This document shows, piece after piece, positions 11,203 through 23,639 of a stretch of DNA of 64,000 nt. A program made the position numbers and the translations under genes. Under the pieces are notes generated by a model. The model saw only the letters and a list, made by a program, of their open reading frames with translations. It was not told where the DNA came from and did no database searches. The DNA lies in contig QANU01014112.1 of NCBI GenBank assembly GCA_003254905.1, positions 595,032 to 659,031 of the forward strand, read 5' to 3'. The stretch is from Nissolia schottii. Lineage: Eukaryota; Streptophyta; Magnoliopsida; Fabales; Fabaceae. Each line of letters starts with the position of its first letter. The first letter of the stretch is position 1.

Positions 11203-14200
11203 ATGGAGGAGGCATTATTGTTGCCGAAAATAGGCAGTGAAGAAGAAAAAAATGGGTTGATACCAAAGAGTAATGAGGGTAATGGTGATGATTTTCTACA
11301 ACAGCTGAAGAAGTTGAGCTCAATGGCAGGGCCAATGGTTGTTGTGACGGTTTCACAGTTTCTGTTGCAAGTTGTGTCATTGATGATGGTTGGTCATTTG
11401 GGTGAACTCACCCTCTCTGGTGTTGCCTTGGCCACTTCCTTTGCTGATGTCACTGGCTTCAGTATCATGGTCAGTACTATACTTCATTTTCCTCTTCTTT
11501 TATTTTATTTTATTTTTTCTATTTTTTCTTCTCTTCCTCTAATTTCTACTTGCAAGTATGCAATTTCTTTTATTATTGTTATTTTTCCATGAAACATTTG
11601 AGCTAGGAGACATTATTACGGAGAAATACTAAAATCCTCATCGACCACGCGTATTTTAGGAATACGACTAGTCATTGATTTCAATTTATGAAGTTTAAGA
11701 AACATATTGAAGATTAAAAATCAATGGGCAGATCATATAATTTCTAGAGCATGAATTAACTGTGCATTATTATTATGTTTTGATTACTTGTAGGATCACA
11801 TTTTAGCATTGTGTAATAACATGAGATGAGATTACTTTAAAGTGAGAAACTTATTTTAAATAATAAAATGAGAGTTTTAATTACCTTTCAATCAATATAA
11901 TGTTAGGGAGTTCTACTTTTTATTTTATTAATTTAATAGTAAAATTTCTTCCAACTCCTCACTTATTAGGATCCAAGTTTAATAACCGGGGGTGGATTCT
12001 AGTACTAGGAACCCAAACTCCAAACAAGATTATGCTTTAATCATTCATAGGATAATTTCTAGCTTAATGCAATAGTTAATTAGTGTTTGGTTCTTATGTT
12101 ACATGAAGTTCAAATCATATCTCTATAAATAAATTATAGCACAAGCTTAAGGTGTGTGACCTTTTTCTGGAAAACCATCCAAGCAGTCAATAGTTATCAC
12201 TTATCACAGATTCATGTGTTCATGATATAATTGCTCAATTCAATACATTGAAGACTTAAAAAGTTTACTTTCCAATAAAAATAAAAACTTCCCACTATAT
12301 AAGTTCCTAGCAAAATCCTTAGTTAACCATATTTGAATAAAAATTTGCTACTTACATTATGTTGACCTGAGAGTTTTTCTAGATGTCATATGGTTTTAGT
12401 TGGCCATTGTCTAGTTATTAACAAACAATTGCTCGATCTAAAGGAAAAAATCCTAATTATTGTCGGGTAATTGAAGCCATCAGTTTTGAACTACGAAAAT
12501 TTGCAATATTATCTTGACCCGGAAGTTTTTTTCTAGGGCTCATGCCTAGTAATAAATAATGGATCTGAAGGGCAATATTAATTGGTTAATTAATTGAAGA
12601 TATATCGGGTCGGTGAAACCATCAGGTTTGTAATAAAAATTTGAAAGATTATCCTGACTTGAAAGCTTTTGAAAACTTTTAGGCCTCACATACTTCTAGG
12701 GATGGGACTGTATAAAAAGATAAGACCTTCAAAATAAACAACAATGGTTAAGTTAGTCGGCTAAGTAAGATAAGGATCACTCCAACTAATGTCTTGTCTT
12801 AACACGTTTTATCACGGTCAGCTAACTAAGATAAGAAAATTTAACTAGATTCTTTCTAACATGTTAAGATCCTTTGCTTATAGTGAGCCAGGTCGTATGG
12901 ATTTGTCTTGATGAATGGATCCTAACTAGAAGGTGATTCCTCGGTTAAGTATTTGAATAGGCCGTTAGGTGAAGAAAAGGTCGAGGTTTTGCTAGTAGAG
13001 GATTATTGAAAATTAAACTTACACACGTGTATTATAGTTTAGAATGAGTCTCTTATTTAGTATTTTAAGTGTTAATTGTTAATGATTGAGCACTCAATAA
13101 ATGACCGAACGACAGTAACTCCCTAAATGATGGTGTTGAATTCGATCGATTACTAAGCTTATACTCTACAATAATTATCCATCTTGGTTGTAATACCATA
13201 AAAGCTGAATGGCTAATTATGAAGAGTTTATAAATGTCGGTTAATTACTTACGAAACTTAGTATATTTGGACGATCGACCCGTATGAATGAGAGAAGCTC
13301 TAATCCAAAGAGCAATTCTTAACCAAGATTTTCAGATATTCATAGAGTAGAACAACCCTATTATCATCAATGATGTTAATTACATAATTTAAGTTGACAT
13401 ATAACGTTCAAACACTTGCTTCCAAAACTTGATTTATACAGCAGCTAAATAGCATCCTCATCATGTTTGATATTGTGGGAATCATCATAAGATGCTGAGA
13501 GCGAGATCTTTTGGTAATGTCGGAAAATAATTCACATGTCTTTTTCAAAAGGTGCTTGTTTTTAATTAATTTTTTTAAATATAATATCTAAGTTTTTCTG
13601 ATGGAAAATATAATAAATAACATTTTTAATGTTTATTTTTGGTTCCTTAATGAGTTGATACACTAAAAGTAATCACCAAAATCATTTCTTCCCATATAAA
13701 AGTTTAAATGATTAATTTATTTGTACAATATGCAAATAAAATGTATTTATTTAAAAAAAAATTGGTTCTAAATGTTTCATGCCGAGTCATTGCTGGCTAG
13801 GAATTATTGTCCTTTTTAGATTAGATGAAAGTGAATTCCAATGCGTTTCTTTATGCTGAAACCCCTAAATGCAATAAGTTGAGTCACGGCATTGAAGAAA
13901 GCCAAAAGAGTACAAACAACAAACCTTTCTAAAAGAAAGAGAAAAAAAAATGGTCAAAGATGGTGGGTCCATGTGTAAGGGATAATTTGGTGGGTAAATA
14001 GATTTTTATTTTATTTTTTTGTTTTAAAAGTTGAGGTATGTTTTGATTTTGGCAAAATAATTGATTATGAATTCACTTAAATTTTTTTAATAAAAAATTG
14101 AAAAAAAAGGGAAAATAGAGAAATTTTAATATGACCTTGTAATATCATATGTAATTTTTGTTGTCGGAGAATGTAATTTATAATATGATGTGGTGAATAC

Positions 14201-17200
14201 ATTTTAGAACATGTTTAATTTTAATTTGGAATAAGTTTTAATATGATGCTTTAGATATAGACTCGGATGATAATTTTTTGTTATATTTTTTTTTACTTCT
14301 TGTAAAAAAATAAATACACATTAATAAATTATTTAATTAATACTAAATTAAAATAAATAAAATATTTAGATTAAATTAATATTGGGTAAGTAGTATCATA
14401 ATTATTAAGTCTCATCGATAGAATAAGATGTAACAAAAGATATAATTGAAATATAATACTTTTTTAACGAAAAATATAATATTTTTTAAATATAATTATA
14501 TAACTAATAGTTTTTGACAATTTTTAAGATAAGTAGTAAATAAAAATAGACGGAACAAGTAATTTTCTGGACACTTAATTGTACAATAATGGTTCAAGTA
14601 GCTGACAAGACAACTCATTGGTGCGTGAGACACGTGGTCGTAAATAAAGGAAATTTTGTACCAAAAAGATGAAGGATTTTGGATGGACATGAAAGCATGT
14701 GATAGCATAAGCTTGGGATATTCTTTCAGCCGCGGCGGTATGACTGTGTCAACAAAATAATTATTACTATGATGGATATTTGCTTTGGGATGAATCATGA
14801 TGAGGGATCCCCACGATGGGGACCATTGTTTTTGTTATATTGTTATGCAGGTGTTTAAATTGGACTTAAAAATTTCTGTGATCTCTTATTTTAAAAAATA
14901 AAATAAAAAAATAAAATAAAAGATGTTATCACTAAATTATTAAAAAAAATTGATCTACTTTTACTTTAATAATGTGTGGGTCTCACTTTGTTCTCTCTCA
15001 AATTTGGGGGAGAGTTGTGATATTATTACAACTCAAATTATTACTAGTTTTTTTTGGCAACGTATATATTTTGTTTGAAAATAAGAGTTGGGCAGAAGGA
15101 CATCCTTGGCGTCTTTTTAGTTACAATCATTTTGATATCATGTTAAAAATTATTTTTTTTTAAAAAAACTTAGATAAATCATAAAGGTGTAGAGCTTATG
15201 GTTTATGAAAGTAGGTCTTACACTTTTTTTGCGTATAATTGTTTAAGACTTATTAAATTAAGTTTTTTTAATATCATTTGTTATAAATTATATGGTGTTG
15301 ATGGACAATGAAGTTAAACAATGGTTTAAAAATATTTATAAAATAAAAAAACCAATGGTTTCTTTTTTTTTTGATAAAATAGTGTCTTTAAATAATGGAT
15401 TCTCTAGGGTGGGTGTGTGTATATATATTTAAAATGTTTCTGCTCAAGATATGCTAGAGTAGTTGTGCACCATAATTGCATTTGCCACATGGGTGACCTG
15501 ATTTCCACCTCATAGTTATCCACAGGACCACAAGAGACAAATGCAATCATCTTATTTATACAGAGAGATTTAAAAGTGTTGGGAGTTTTTGTTTATGAGT
15601 TAACTTAATTGTGATAGATTTACCTATGAAGATTTGTGATAAATAATTACAAGTAAGTAAAAGATTCAACCTTAAGTTTTGTCAATACAAGCAGCAGCTT
15701 TCATACAAGATTTTGCACTAGTCAAATGATCCAAATATTGGATTATTCTTATTGTTGTGTTTAAATTTTTCTCCTTTCCATTTTTCACTTCTCTAGTAGC
15801 CCATACCACAATATTTTGATATGAAAAAATATATTTCATATCACCCCAAAAAGGACAATCATTCTTATTGCTGATTTAAAGGTCTTAATGGATTAATAAT
15901 ACAAGCACATGATTCATGTTTTGTACTATCCGATTTATTATTGTATGTAGGACCCCGCAACATTTAGCACGTTTTAGTGGTGGTGATGTGCTTTTCTCTT
16001 GTGAGTTTTTGAGAGAGTGAATTATTTCTAATATTGGATTACCCTAAACCAAAACTTCACATTGTTAGCAATAGTTTGCATTAGAGGTGTAATAAAAAGG
16101 CAAATCATAACTAAGCTTGTATATAGTTTTTTGAATGAATAACATGCATGCACAGAAATGAATGAACGAATGAAGTAATTGGCTCAATCATATAATCAAT
16201 CAACTTTTGTACTCAATCATATAATCAATCAACTTTTGTACATAGTTTCTAGGTGATGAATGAATGGTGACGTTACTAATGAAACAAATGAAATTGGAAT
16301 GATGCAGATGGGAATGGCTGGTGCTTTGGAAACTCTGTGTGGCCAAACATTTGGTGCAGAACAATTTCACAAGTTAGGAAACTACACCTTCTGTGCAATA
16401 GTGTGTCTGATCTTGGTGTGTTTCCCGATCTCTCTCCTGTGGCTGTTCATGGACAAATTGCTTGTTCTTCTGGGGCAAGACCCCGCGATTTCGCTGGTGG
16501 CCGGAAAATACTGCGTTTGGCTCATTCCGGCGCTGTTTGGCTACGCGGTCCTTCAAGCGCTGGTTCGCTACTTTCAGACTCAGAGCGTGATTTCACCCAT
16601 GCTTGTGACCTCAGTTGTTGTTCTGGTCTTGCATATCCCTATTTGCTGGGTGCTGGTGTTTGGATTGGGCCTTGCACAACGCGGCGCCGCTCTATCCATT
16701 GGAATTTCGTATTGGCTCAGTGCCGCGTTTATGGGAATTTACATCAAGTACTCGGCGGCATGCGAGAGAGCTAAGATTGTCTTTGGGAGGAATGCTCTTA
16801 GGAGCGTCAAGGAGTTCTTCCTCTTAGCCATCCCTTCGGCGCTCATGGTTTGGTACGTTCCTTTCCTTTCCTTTCCTACCTTAGCTTCATATCGCTGCTT
16901 CTTTTCGTTCCAGAAATTCTTAAATGTTGCTCTACATTTCTATCTTAACGGACACAGTTTGGAGTGGTGGTCATTTGAGCTGCTTGTGATACTTTCTGGA
17001 CTTCTCCCAAATCCTGAACTCGAGACTTCTGTTCTCTCAATCTGGTGCGCGCGCCTTCCTGCTTCCTAACAATCTTTTCTTATTCCGCTTGATATCTCAG
17101 GAATTTAATCTCTTTTTTTGTTCTCTTGGAGCAGCCTCAACATTTGTACAACACACTATTTCATTCCTTATGGGGTTGGTGCTGCAGTCAGGTGTGCTCC

Positions 17201-18629
17201 ATTCCATTCCATGTGTGTGTGTGTGTGTGTGTCTGTCTATTTGTGCCAAAATACGAATAGAATTTCAGTAATTTTGTCCGTCTATTATTAGTTGCCTCAT
17301 CGTATGTTGTACCACATTCACCAGTAACATAATTGAAATTCCCTACTACTCATTTATGCGCACGACGATGTTAAGATGAAAACTGTGCGACATTCCTTTT
17401 TTGCAGCACCCGGGTTTCGAACGAATTAGGGGCCGGAAGACCCAAGGCAGCCCGAGATGCCGTTCGTGCTGTCGTTGTTCTAGCATTCATAGAAGCAATT
17501 GTGGTTAGCTCTGCACTCTTTTGCTTCCGCCATGTGTTGGGATATGCATTCAGCAATGAGATACAAGTTGTGCACTACGTTGCAAAGATCGTTCCGTTGC
17601 TTTGTCTCTCTGTCTCTGTGGATAGTCTTCTAGGAGTTTTGTGTGGTAAGTCTTCAAGTAATCCTCATCATTGGTCACTTCATGCTACATCTTGGTTGTG
17701 CACGCTTTTTGAAAAGAGGATATTTGCATGTCTTCAAATCAATGCATTTGGTTGCAAATTTGTATCTAATCACATTCATTTAGAATAAACATTTAAATTT
17801 GCTCTTAGGGTTGTCAGCGTCTGGTCAATTTCGTCTTCAAGTTATAAAAATCGTTATATTAGTATATGAGGATGTCAAAAGCCAATCAATTTAATTCTTT
17901 AAAGGAACTAATTCGATCGATATCAAAGGACCAATGCTGACAACTCTATGAACGAATTTGAAGGTTTACTCTGTTCATTTAAGAATATATCATTTTCGTC
18001 TTGTATTAGTGCACAAAAAGAATAACAGTAATAGTTTAATTGTGATTCAGGATAAATTTTACTTGCAATGTCAGAAGTTGGAACCCTAAATTTATCAGTA
18101 GACTTTATTTAATTATTACGCCTGACTCAAACAATGAGGGGATTCATGACCTGGTTGTGTGTTGAATGAATTTAGGGGTTGCAAGAGGAAGTGGATGGCA
18201 GAAGATAGGGGCATACACCAATCTTGGAGCATATTATATAGTTGGAATCCCAGTGGCTATATTGTTGGGTTTTGTTCTAAGCTTAAATGGCAGAGGCCTC
18301 TGGGTTGGAATTTTGACCGGGTCAACCCTCCAAACAATTGTGCTTGCTATTATAACTACTTCCACAAATTGGGAAAAGCAGGTTCCTACATTTCTTTTGA
18401 TTTACCTCTTTTGTATTGTAATTTTCCTTCCTCAAAATGAGTAAATAACGACCAAGAACTAAGCTATTGTAGGTTTAGTAAAAGTTGCATTATCCTTTAA
18501 ATATTATGCTATTAGAAGATAAGATTAAATGGATTTGCTATACTTTATGATTTGCAGGCATCCTTGGCATCTGAGAGAATATGTGATCCTGATGAGGGTG
18601 CAATCCAAGCTTGTAACGGATTAGTTTGA
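11203..18629 (+). CDS. MATE efflux transporter (DETOXIFICATION type), complete, 490 aa
   Basis: Seven exons: 11203-11469, 16308-16852, 16958-17044, 17135-17191, 17407-17645, 18176-18381, 18558-18629. The sum is 1473 nt, 490 aa plus TGA. Exons 2-6 have exactly the lengths (545, 87, 57, 239, 206) and phases of MATE gene 2, showing tandem duplication. Family blocks seen: [93 protein letters not shown] and [19 protein letters not shown]. About twelve membrane helices are expected. Intron 1 is unusually long (4.84 kb) and is the main difference from gene 2. Likely an exporter of small organic molecules at the plasma or vacuolar membrane; the substrate is unknown. An in-frame ATG at 16260 precedes exon 2 but lies upstream of the conserved splice acceptor. 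Confidence 0.94.
11470..16307 (+). other. Long intron 1 of MATE gene 3
   Basis: 4.84 kb with no supported gene inside. The part 12,400-13,400 is richer in G+C and contains two loosely similar segments (ACCATCAGGTTTG..AAAATTTGAAAGATTATC and its earlier partner near 12,475). This suggests an old transposable-element remnant that I cannot classify. The rest is A+T-rich. Confidence 0.5.
16183..16240. repeat. 29-bp tandem duplication
   Basis: Two perfect adjacent copies of a 29-bp unit starting CTCAATCATATAATC, about 70 bp before the exon 2 acceptor of MATE gene 3. Confidence 0.9.
17212..17232. repeat. (TG)n microsatellite
   Basis: About ten TG dinucleotides in intron 4 of MATE gene 3, right after the splice donor region. 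Confidence 0.9.
17784..17970. mobile_element. MITE family A copy in intron 5 of MATE gene 3
   Basis: The ends read ATAAACATTTAAATTTGCTC and AACGAATTTGAAGGTTTAC. The interior shares TTATAAAAATCGTTATATTAG and GACAACTCTATGAACGAATT with the copy at 7143-7340. It sits in the intron homologous to the one holding that copy in MATE gene 2. Confidence 0.65.
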
Positions 18630-18689
18630 TTCTAGAAAGTGAAAGGAAGAGAGAGCAATAAAATATATGAAGAATGGAGGTAACAAGTT

Positions 18690-18838
18690 ACTACATTCGT
18701 TTTATAATAACTAGCACTTTTAGTTTTTCATGTACATTCATAAATTAATGTATTTAGATGTAACTAAATATAGATATATTAATTTATGAATGTACTAAAA
18801 AAATGAAAGTATCTGTTATTATAAATGGGGGAGAGTAT
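18690..18838. mobile_element. Stowaway-like MITE
   Basis: About 150 bp starting CTACATTCGTTTTATAATAAC and ending GTTATTATAAATGGGGGAGAG. These inverted ends resemble the CTCCCTCCGTTT..TAATAA ends of plant Tc1/mariner-type MITEs. The flanks carry TA on each side. It lies about 60 bp past the stop of MATE gene 3, so it may form part of its 3' UTR. Confidence 0.65.
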
Positions 18839-19320
18839 AATATATAGTACCAAGGGTATTTAAGTAAATTTTGAAAATGTGAAAGAAATAGCAGTAGAAC
18901 ACCCTAATGAAGGGTATTAGAAAGAGTGCGAGTTTAGCCCTTTTTCTTTCGAGGGATTGATGTGAAATTTTGATGATTGCTGTAGTAAGAACTTGATTAT
19001 TCTAAATATTGATTTTGCATGTCTGCATTGTATTGTATATTATACAAATATACTATGTATCTCAAGTGATGCAAAGCTAAAATATGGTTCAAGTTTTAGT
19101 CCACATGCTCAGTCATCCATGACACAAGTTTGGATTCCGGAAAACACTCCATCTCCCGTAATTGTGATAACAACATCTTTCACAGTTTTTAAATTAAAAA
19201 ATTACATTGTATATCTAAAAAAATTATACATCTATACAAGATTTAAATTTGCATAATATAACAATCGCAAAAACAATAGAAGCAAAGAAGGGAAATTATC
19301 TTCAATGAGCTCTAAACCGA

Positions 19321-19344
19321 TTGGGATTGGGATTGGGATTGGGA
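19321..19344. repeat. (TTGGGA)4 hexanucleotide repeat
   Basis: Four perfect tandem copies of TTGGGA in the spacer after the MATE cluster. Confidence 0.9.
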
Positions 19345-19888
19345 TTTCTTTCTCTTTAGAAGTTTTAATAAAAAGAAGAAACCAAAATTGAGTTATTGGT
19401 CCCCAAATTGAAGGAGTAGTCCAGCATTCAAAAACATCCAAAAAAAAAAAATTAAAATGAATTATCTCATCTAAAAATTTAAAGATGACTCATTATTAAT
19501 TGAACTCACTTGTAGACACAAAAAAAAAAAAAAAACATAGGAGAAAGAAAACTAGGTAAAGAAAACTAGGTCTAGGACCTTGTGAATTCTAATTTATTCA
19601 AGATAAGAAATTCAAACAAAATAAGTTAATCAAACTTATCTGGGGTCGTGGTTGAGCAGAAATAGTTCATCTTCCCGTAATCAAATGTCAAGCATTCAAT
19701 CTCTGACTTTGAGTATGTAGCAACTTTAAATTTTAGAGTCAGTAGTCCCACCCTTAGCAGTGGATATCTTGATCGTGTAAAAAAACACTAGCTAGAAAAA
19801 CAAACTTATTATTAGATGGTAGACTAAATATGTCCTTTTTTTTTAATTTACATTTGATAATTAATAATTAATGGTGTGAGATAATGAA

Positions 19889-19999
19889 GGCTGAATTGGG
19901 ATGATGACAGAAGAATAGAGAGCACAAAAGAGTGAGATGCCATTTCCTTTTCATGCATTTCATCGTCTGTGCTCTCTATTTTCTGTCAACAACATTGCC
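19889..19999 (+). ncRNA. MIR156/157-type microRNA precursor (candidate)
   Basis: A hairpin of about 111 nt. The 5' arm at 19905-19925 starts TGACAGAAGA and ends ATAGAGAGCAC, the miR157 sequence with one extra A in the middle. The 3' arm at 19969-19988 reads GTGCTCTCTATTTTCTGTCA and pairs with it along the whole duplex except for one bulged base. The stem continues inward (AGAGTGAGATGC against GCATTTCATCGTCT) to a loop of about 14 nt around CATTTCCTTTTCAT, and outward (GGC..AAT against ATT.GCC). The arm position, duplex and stem length are those of the family, which in plants represses SPL transcription factors and controls the juvenile-to-adult change. Expression is not shown. It could be a decayed paralogue. 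Confidence 0.8.
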
Positions 20000-20621
20000 A
20001 TGCGTCTCCTCTCTCACGAGAAATTCATATAATTAAGATGAGTGTGAGAGAAAACACCAAATAAAACAAGATTAATGATAGAAGAAACCAAAATTGAGAA
20101 TATGAAAGCTTGAAAATTGGACTGTTACGTTTGAACCTCCAAGTGAGTGAGTGATCACTTTAGGGGTGCCCTTTTCCTTGTTGGGTTGTCCAACAGAAGG
20201 AAGAGACCTTAGGGCTATTGATAAGGGAAGATGTCCCAACATGACTCTATTTATAGGAAAAAATAATATAATTAATTATGCTCAATAATTTATGTTACAA
20301 CCCTTGTCGCCCACATTATTTATATGAATATAAGCCGTTAATGCAACCTTCACTTTCTTGCGTTCACACTTCCTAGTAATATCTGTTACCTTGTTGTTAC
20401 AAGAAAGTTAATGTCATGCCAATTTGCACAGGATTTATATCACAACATGTAAAAATTGAAAAAGGAAAAAATGCTAGATTAAACAAACTCGTCCTTATCG
20501 AATGTGCACGAAGGGAAACATGCGACGAGAATAAGTTAAAGAATTAATTTTAAATTGCTATATACTTCCTATTATCAGGGTAACAAATAACAATATTCAT
20601 ACATCATCTTCATTAATTATA

Positions 20622-20800
20622 AGGTAGTCAAAATCGATATAAAACGTAAAATTGTAATACGATTTAAATCGTAAGATCGTCCTATCCAAGTGATAATATT
20701 AAAATTGACTGAACTTTTTTAAACTCATAAAATTATAAGATTCTTATATTTAAATCAAGATCCTACCAACCTTTTATATTATTCTTTCACCACTATTTGT
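20622..20800. mobile_element. Dispersed repeat family B, copy 1
   Basis: Contains ATACGATTTAAATCGTAAGA, AAGTGATAATATTA, AAACTCATAAAATTATAAGAT and ATTTAAATCAAGATCCTACC. The same ordered blocks recur at 38150-38335 and 55040-55225. It is non-coding and partly palindromic, so probably a MITE-type or LTR-derived element. Confidence 0.55.
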
Positions 20801-22485
20801 TAGATATAAAAAATAAAATATACATTGTAACAAATACTACCTTTTCTTTCTCAAATAAGCAAGGCATAAAAAATTAATGTGAGCATCTTAGTTTTTCGTA
20901 CTAATTAATAGGAAATAGAAAATATTCAGTCAAGAGTTCTGGTCAAATCCATGTGGCAGACATTTCAACGTGGTACCCTCCTCTGGAAAAATTCTGTTCA
21001 ACAGTAATGTCCAATTTGCAAAGAGACATTGCAAGTCATGGATGATGTATAATAAAGGAAATCTATATAGTGATTGATTTGATTCACTCTCCTTACCCTT
21101 ATTAGTGGTATACCCCAAAGAAGAATACAAACCAATATTGGAAAATTCTAGGCCAAAGTTTATTAAAATACTACTACTAATAATAACACTACTCAGAAGA
21201 ATGAGGAATTCTTTTTGGTCTAGTTGACCATCTTGCACTCATTGCTTATGATCTAATTAACTTAATTAATTGATGGCCTAATTGATAAATTCAGACATAC
21301 AAAAGTACCAGAATTAATCAACTTTTGTGATCCAATAATTTATCATAGTGTTTTTTTTTTTTTTTGGTTATCTAGATCCATTCATGATCTCTCAACTAAT
21401 AATTTGACATCCTTAACACCGAAAGAACTTCACTTGAGTTAAATTATTAGTTGAAAGTTCAATCTAGTGAGCCTAATCACATATAAAAATATTTAAAAGA
21501 GTGCATGCAATGCAAGTTGCCAAGCCCGGAGAAGAATCTTTACAAAATTTCATGTTTTGGTTCGTTTTTCAGGTCAGAAAATTCACATGGGGCGGTGAAA
21601 GGCAACTAGCTAAAGAGTAAAATACATTTTACTCTCTAAAACATCTTAGTTCTTAAAAGATTAAATGTGTATACATTTATAATCCGTAAAAATTTCATGT
21701 ACATTGTTCCGTGCAGCTAGAAGAACCATAATATATTAATCTCTGAAAGCAAAAAATTTTAATATTTTAGTTCTTGACATATTATGTTGTACACGTGTTG
21801 TTATTTTAAAATTTTGAATAAATAAAATTTTAGAATATACAAGTTCGCAAACAAATTTAATCATGAAGAAAATAATTTTGGAATATTTTTTTATTAACTA
21901 CTAAAATTGTGAGAGACATTGTTTCTTACAATTTTAGAAGATGGAGCATCAAATGTTGCTTTTTTTGTATAAGCTCGTTTTGGAAAAATTAAAGTTACGT
22001 CTTTATTCTTATAAATGATATGATTTGTTAGTAAAAACTTTGGAATATATTCTTTTTGAAAGATTGGAAGCGGGGAATTAATATAATAATACAGTTTGGC
22101 CATAATTGGTGCGTGGATCATTCAGCAACAAGCATGGCAACCAATGTCAAAACTTATCCTATTTTGGTGAGCAGCTTTTATGCAGCGAACATTGCTCATT
22201 TCCCATTTGGAAGGGATCTCAAGACGCTAGAATAGTCTTCATAGTGCACGTTATCATATATGCTTTCTTGGTCCCATTGGTTTGAAAGAATTATGAATAG
22301 ACACTGCTATCTACTTTTATGAGAAAGAGAAATGATATTTATAGTTATTTTAAGTGGGATATTGTATCGATTCACTTATTATTTATCATTAAAGATAAGA
22401 TTTAATGAAACGTGAATCTCATTAAAATTTCATTTAATAATAAATTATAAATAAGTCAACATAGTGTCCAACATAAAATGAATTC
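20801..22485. other. Intergenic, no gene seen
   Basis: A+T-rich spacer. The longest open frame (about 100 codons, - strand, 20930-21238) has no recognisable motif and ordinary spacer composition, so it is not called a gene. Confidence 0.5.
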
Positions 22486-22489
22486 ATAT

Positions 22490-23347
22490 AACACATTGGG
22501 GGCTGCACAGAAATAGGCAACATTGGAGACTTCGGAGGAGTCGCCATCGGCGACTTTGTCAAGAGAAGATGCCATCGACGAAGCTGGAGATTGAGCGACG
22601 GTGGAGCTCACCAACAATGCGGCAACTAGCATCAATGCAACCATGGAGGAGTTGTAGCAATAAACGTGACGCGACGACGTCAAAAGAGTACGGATCTGGC
22701 AACGGCGACGGCGATGGGCGGAGCGGCAGAGGACGCGCAGAGGGAGGCTGAGCCCGCGGATCTGGGCAGCAACCACTGGGTTAGCGAAGGGGACATCAAT
22801 GTTGAAGTGAACACGCGAGCAGACGACGCGATGGTGACGGAGGCCGCGTGAGGCTATGCGGTGGCTGTTCACGATGGTGGGGAGGCCGCGCAAGTGGGGA
22901 GTTAGGTGGCGAATTCGACCTCAGAGAGCGGGGCGGTGGTCCAGACGGCAGCTTCCCGCCGTACAGTGTCGGCGGATGCGGTGGCTGATCTGCGATGTGT
23001 CTTGTGGATGGGCCACGTTCCTCGCAATGGGCCATGGATCCGAGAGGGAGAAGAGGCGGAGCCATGGCTTAAGAGAGATGGCAGAGGTAGAGAGAAAGGG
23101 GTCTTGTCTGGAGAGAGAGATAGGGTTCACGGAGGATACCATTGCTCTGATCTCATGTTAGCAGAAAATATGATTGTATATCTCAGATGCTAATTTATAA
23201 TAGAGAGTGAGCCTATATATATATATATGCTGAAAACTCAACGACTAAAACTCAACGACAAAAAATAAATTACAACCAATTACAAGATCTTACAAGATCA
23301 AATCAATCAAATCAAATCACACATAAGATATTTTATTATTCTTAACA
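22490..23347 (-). mobile_element. Truncated copia-like LTR retroelement: LTR, primer site and leader
   Basis: On the - strand, a 192-bp LTR (23156-23347) has TGTTA..TAACA ends. It is followed by a primer-binding-like site (TGAGATCAGAGC, matching TGGTATCAGAGC of copia elements primed by initiator tRNA-Met with mismatches). Next comes a G+C-rich leader reaching an open frame ending ..DKVADGDSSEVSNVAYF. Composition drops back to A+T-rich host DNA near 22490, so protease, integrase and reverse transcriptase are missing and no second LTR is seen. No intact polyprotein can be made. Confidence 0.65.
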
Positions 23348-23541
23348 TTAATAAATATTAAAATTTAGAGAATTTATTTTTGTATAAATCTTGAATGATA
23401 TATGTTAGATGGGTCTGATTATTTGTATTAGTTTTTATTGTGAGAGAATCATAGAATTTGAATTAAGAAAATTACTGATAGTAAAGGACGTAATTTATGT
23501 GTCAAACTTTAGGGCATTATCTTTTATATATATATATATAT

Positions 23542-23639
23542 NNNNNNNNNNNNNNNNNNNNNNNNNNNNNNNNNNNNNNNNNNNNNNNNNNNNNNNNNNN
23601 NNNNNNNNNNNNNNNNNNNNNNNNNNNNNNNNNNNNNNN
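23542..23639. other. Assembly gap (98 N)
   Basis: A run of N directly after a (TA)n tract at 23525-23541, so the missing sequence is probably a longer AT microsatellite. Confidence 0.98.

Noticed and set aside
16260-16310. Alternative start of MATE gene 3 at the in-frame ATG at 16260
   Set aside because: It lies in the intron just before a conserved AG acceptor, and exon 1 at 11203 encodes the expected N-terminal helices.
20930-21238. 102-codon open frame on the - strand
   Set aside because: No recognisable motif, spacer-like composition, no splice partners.
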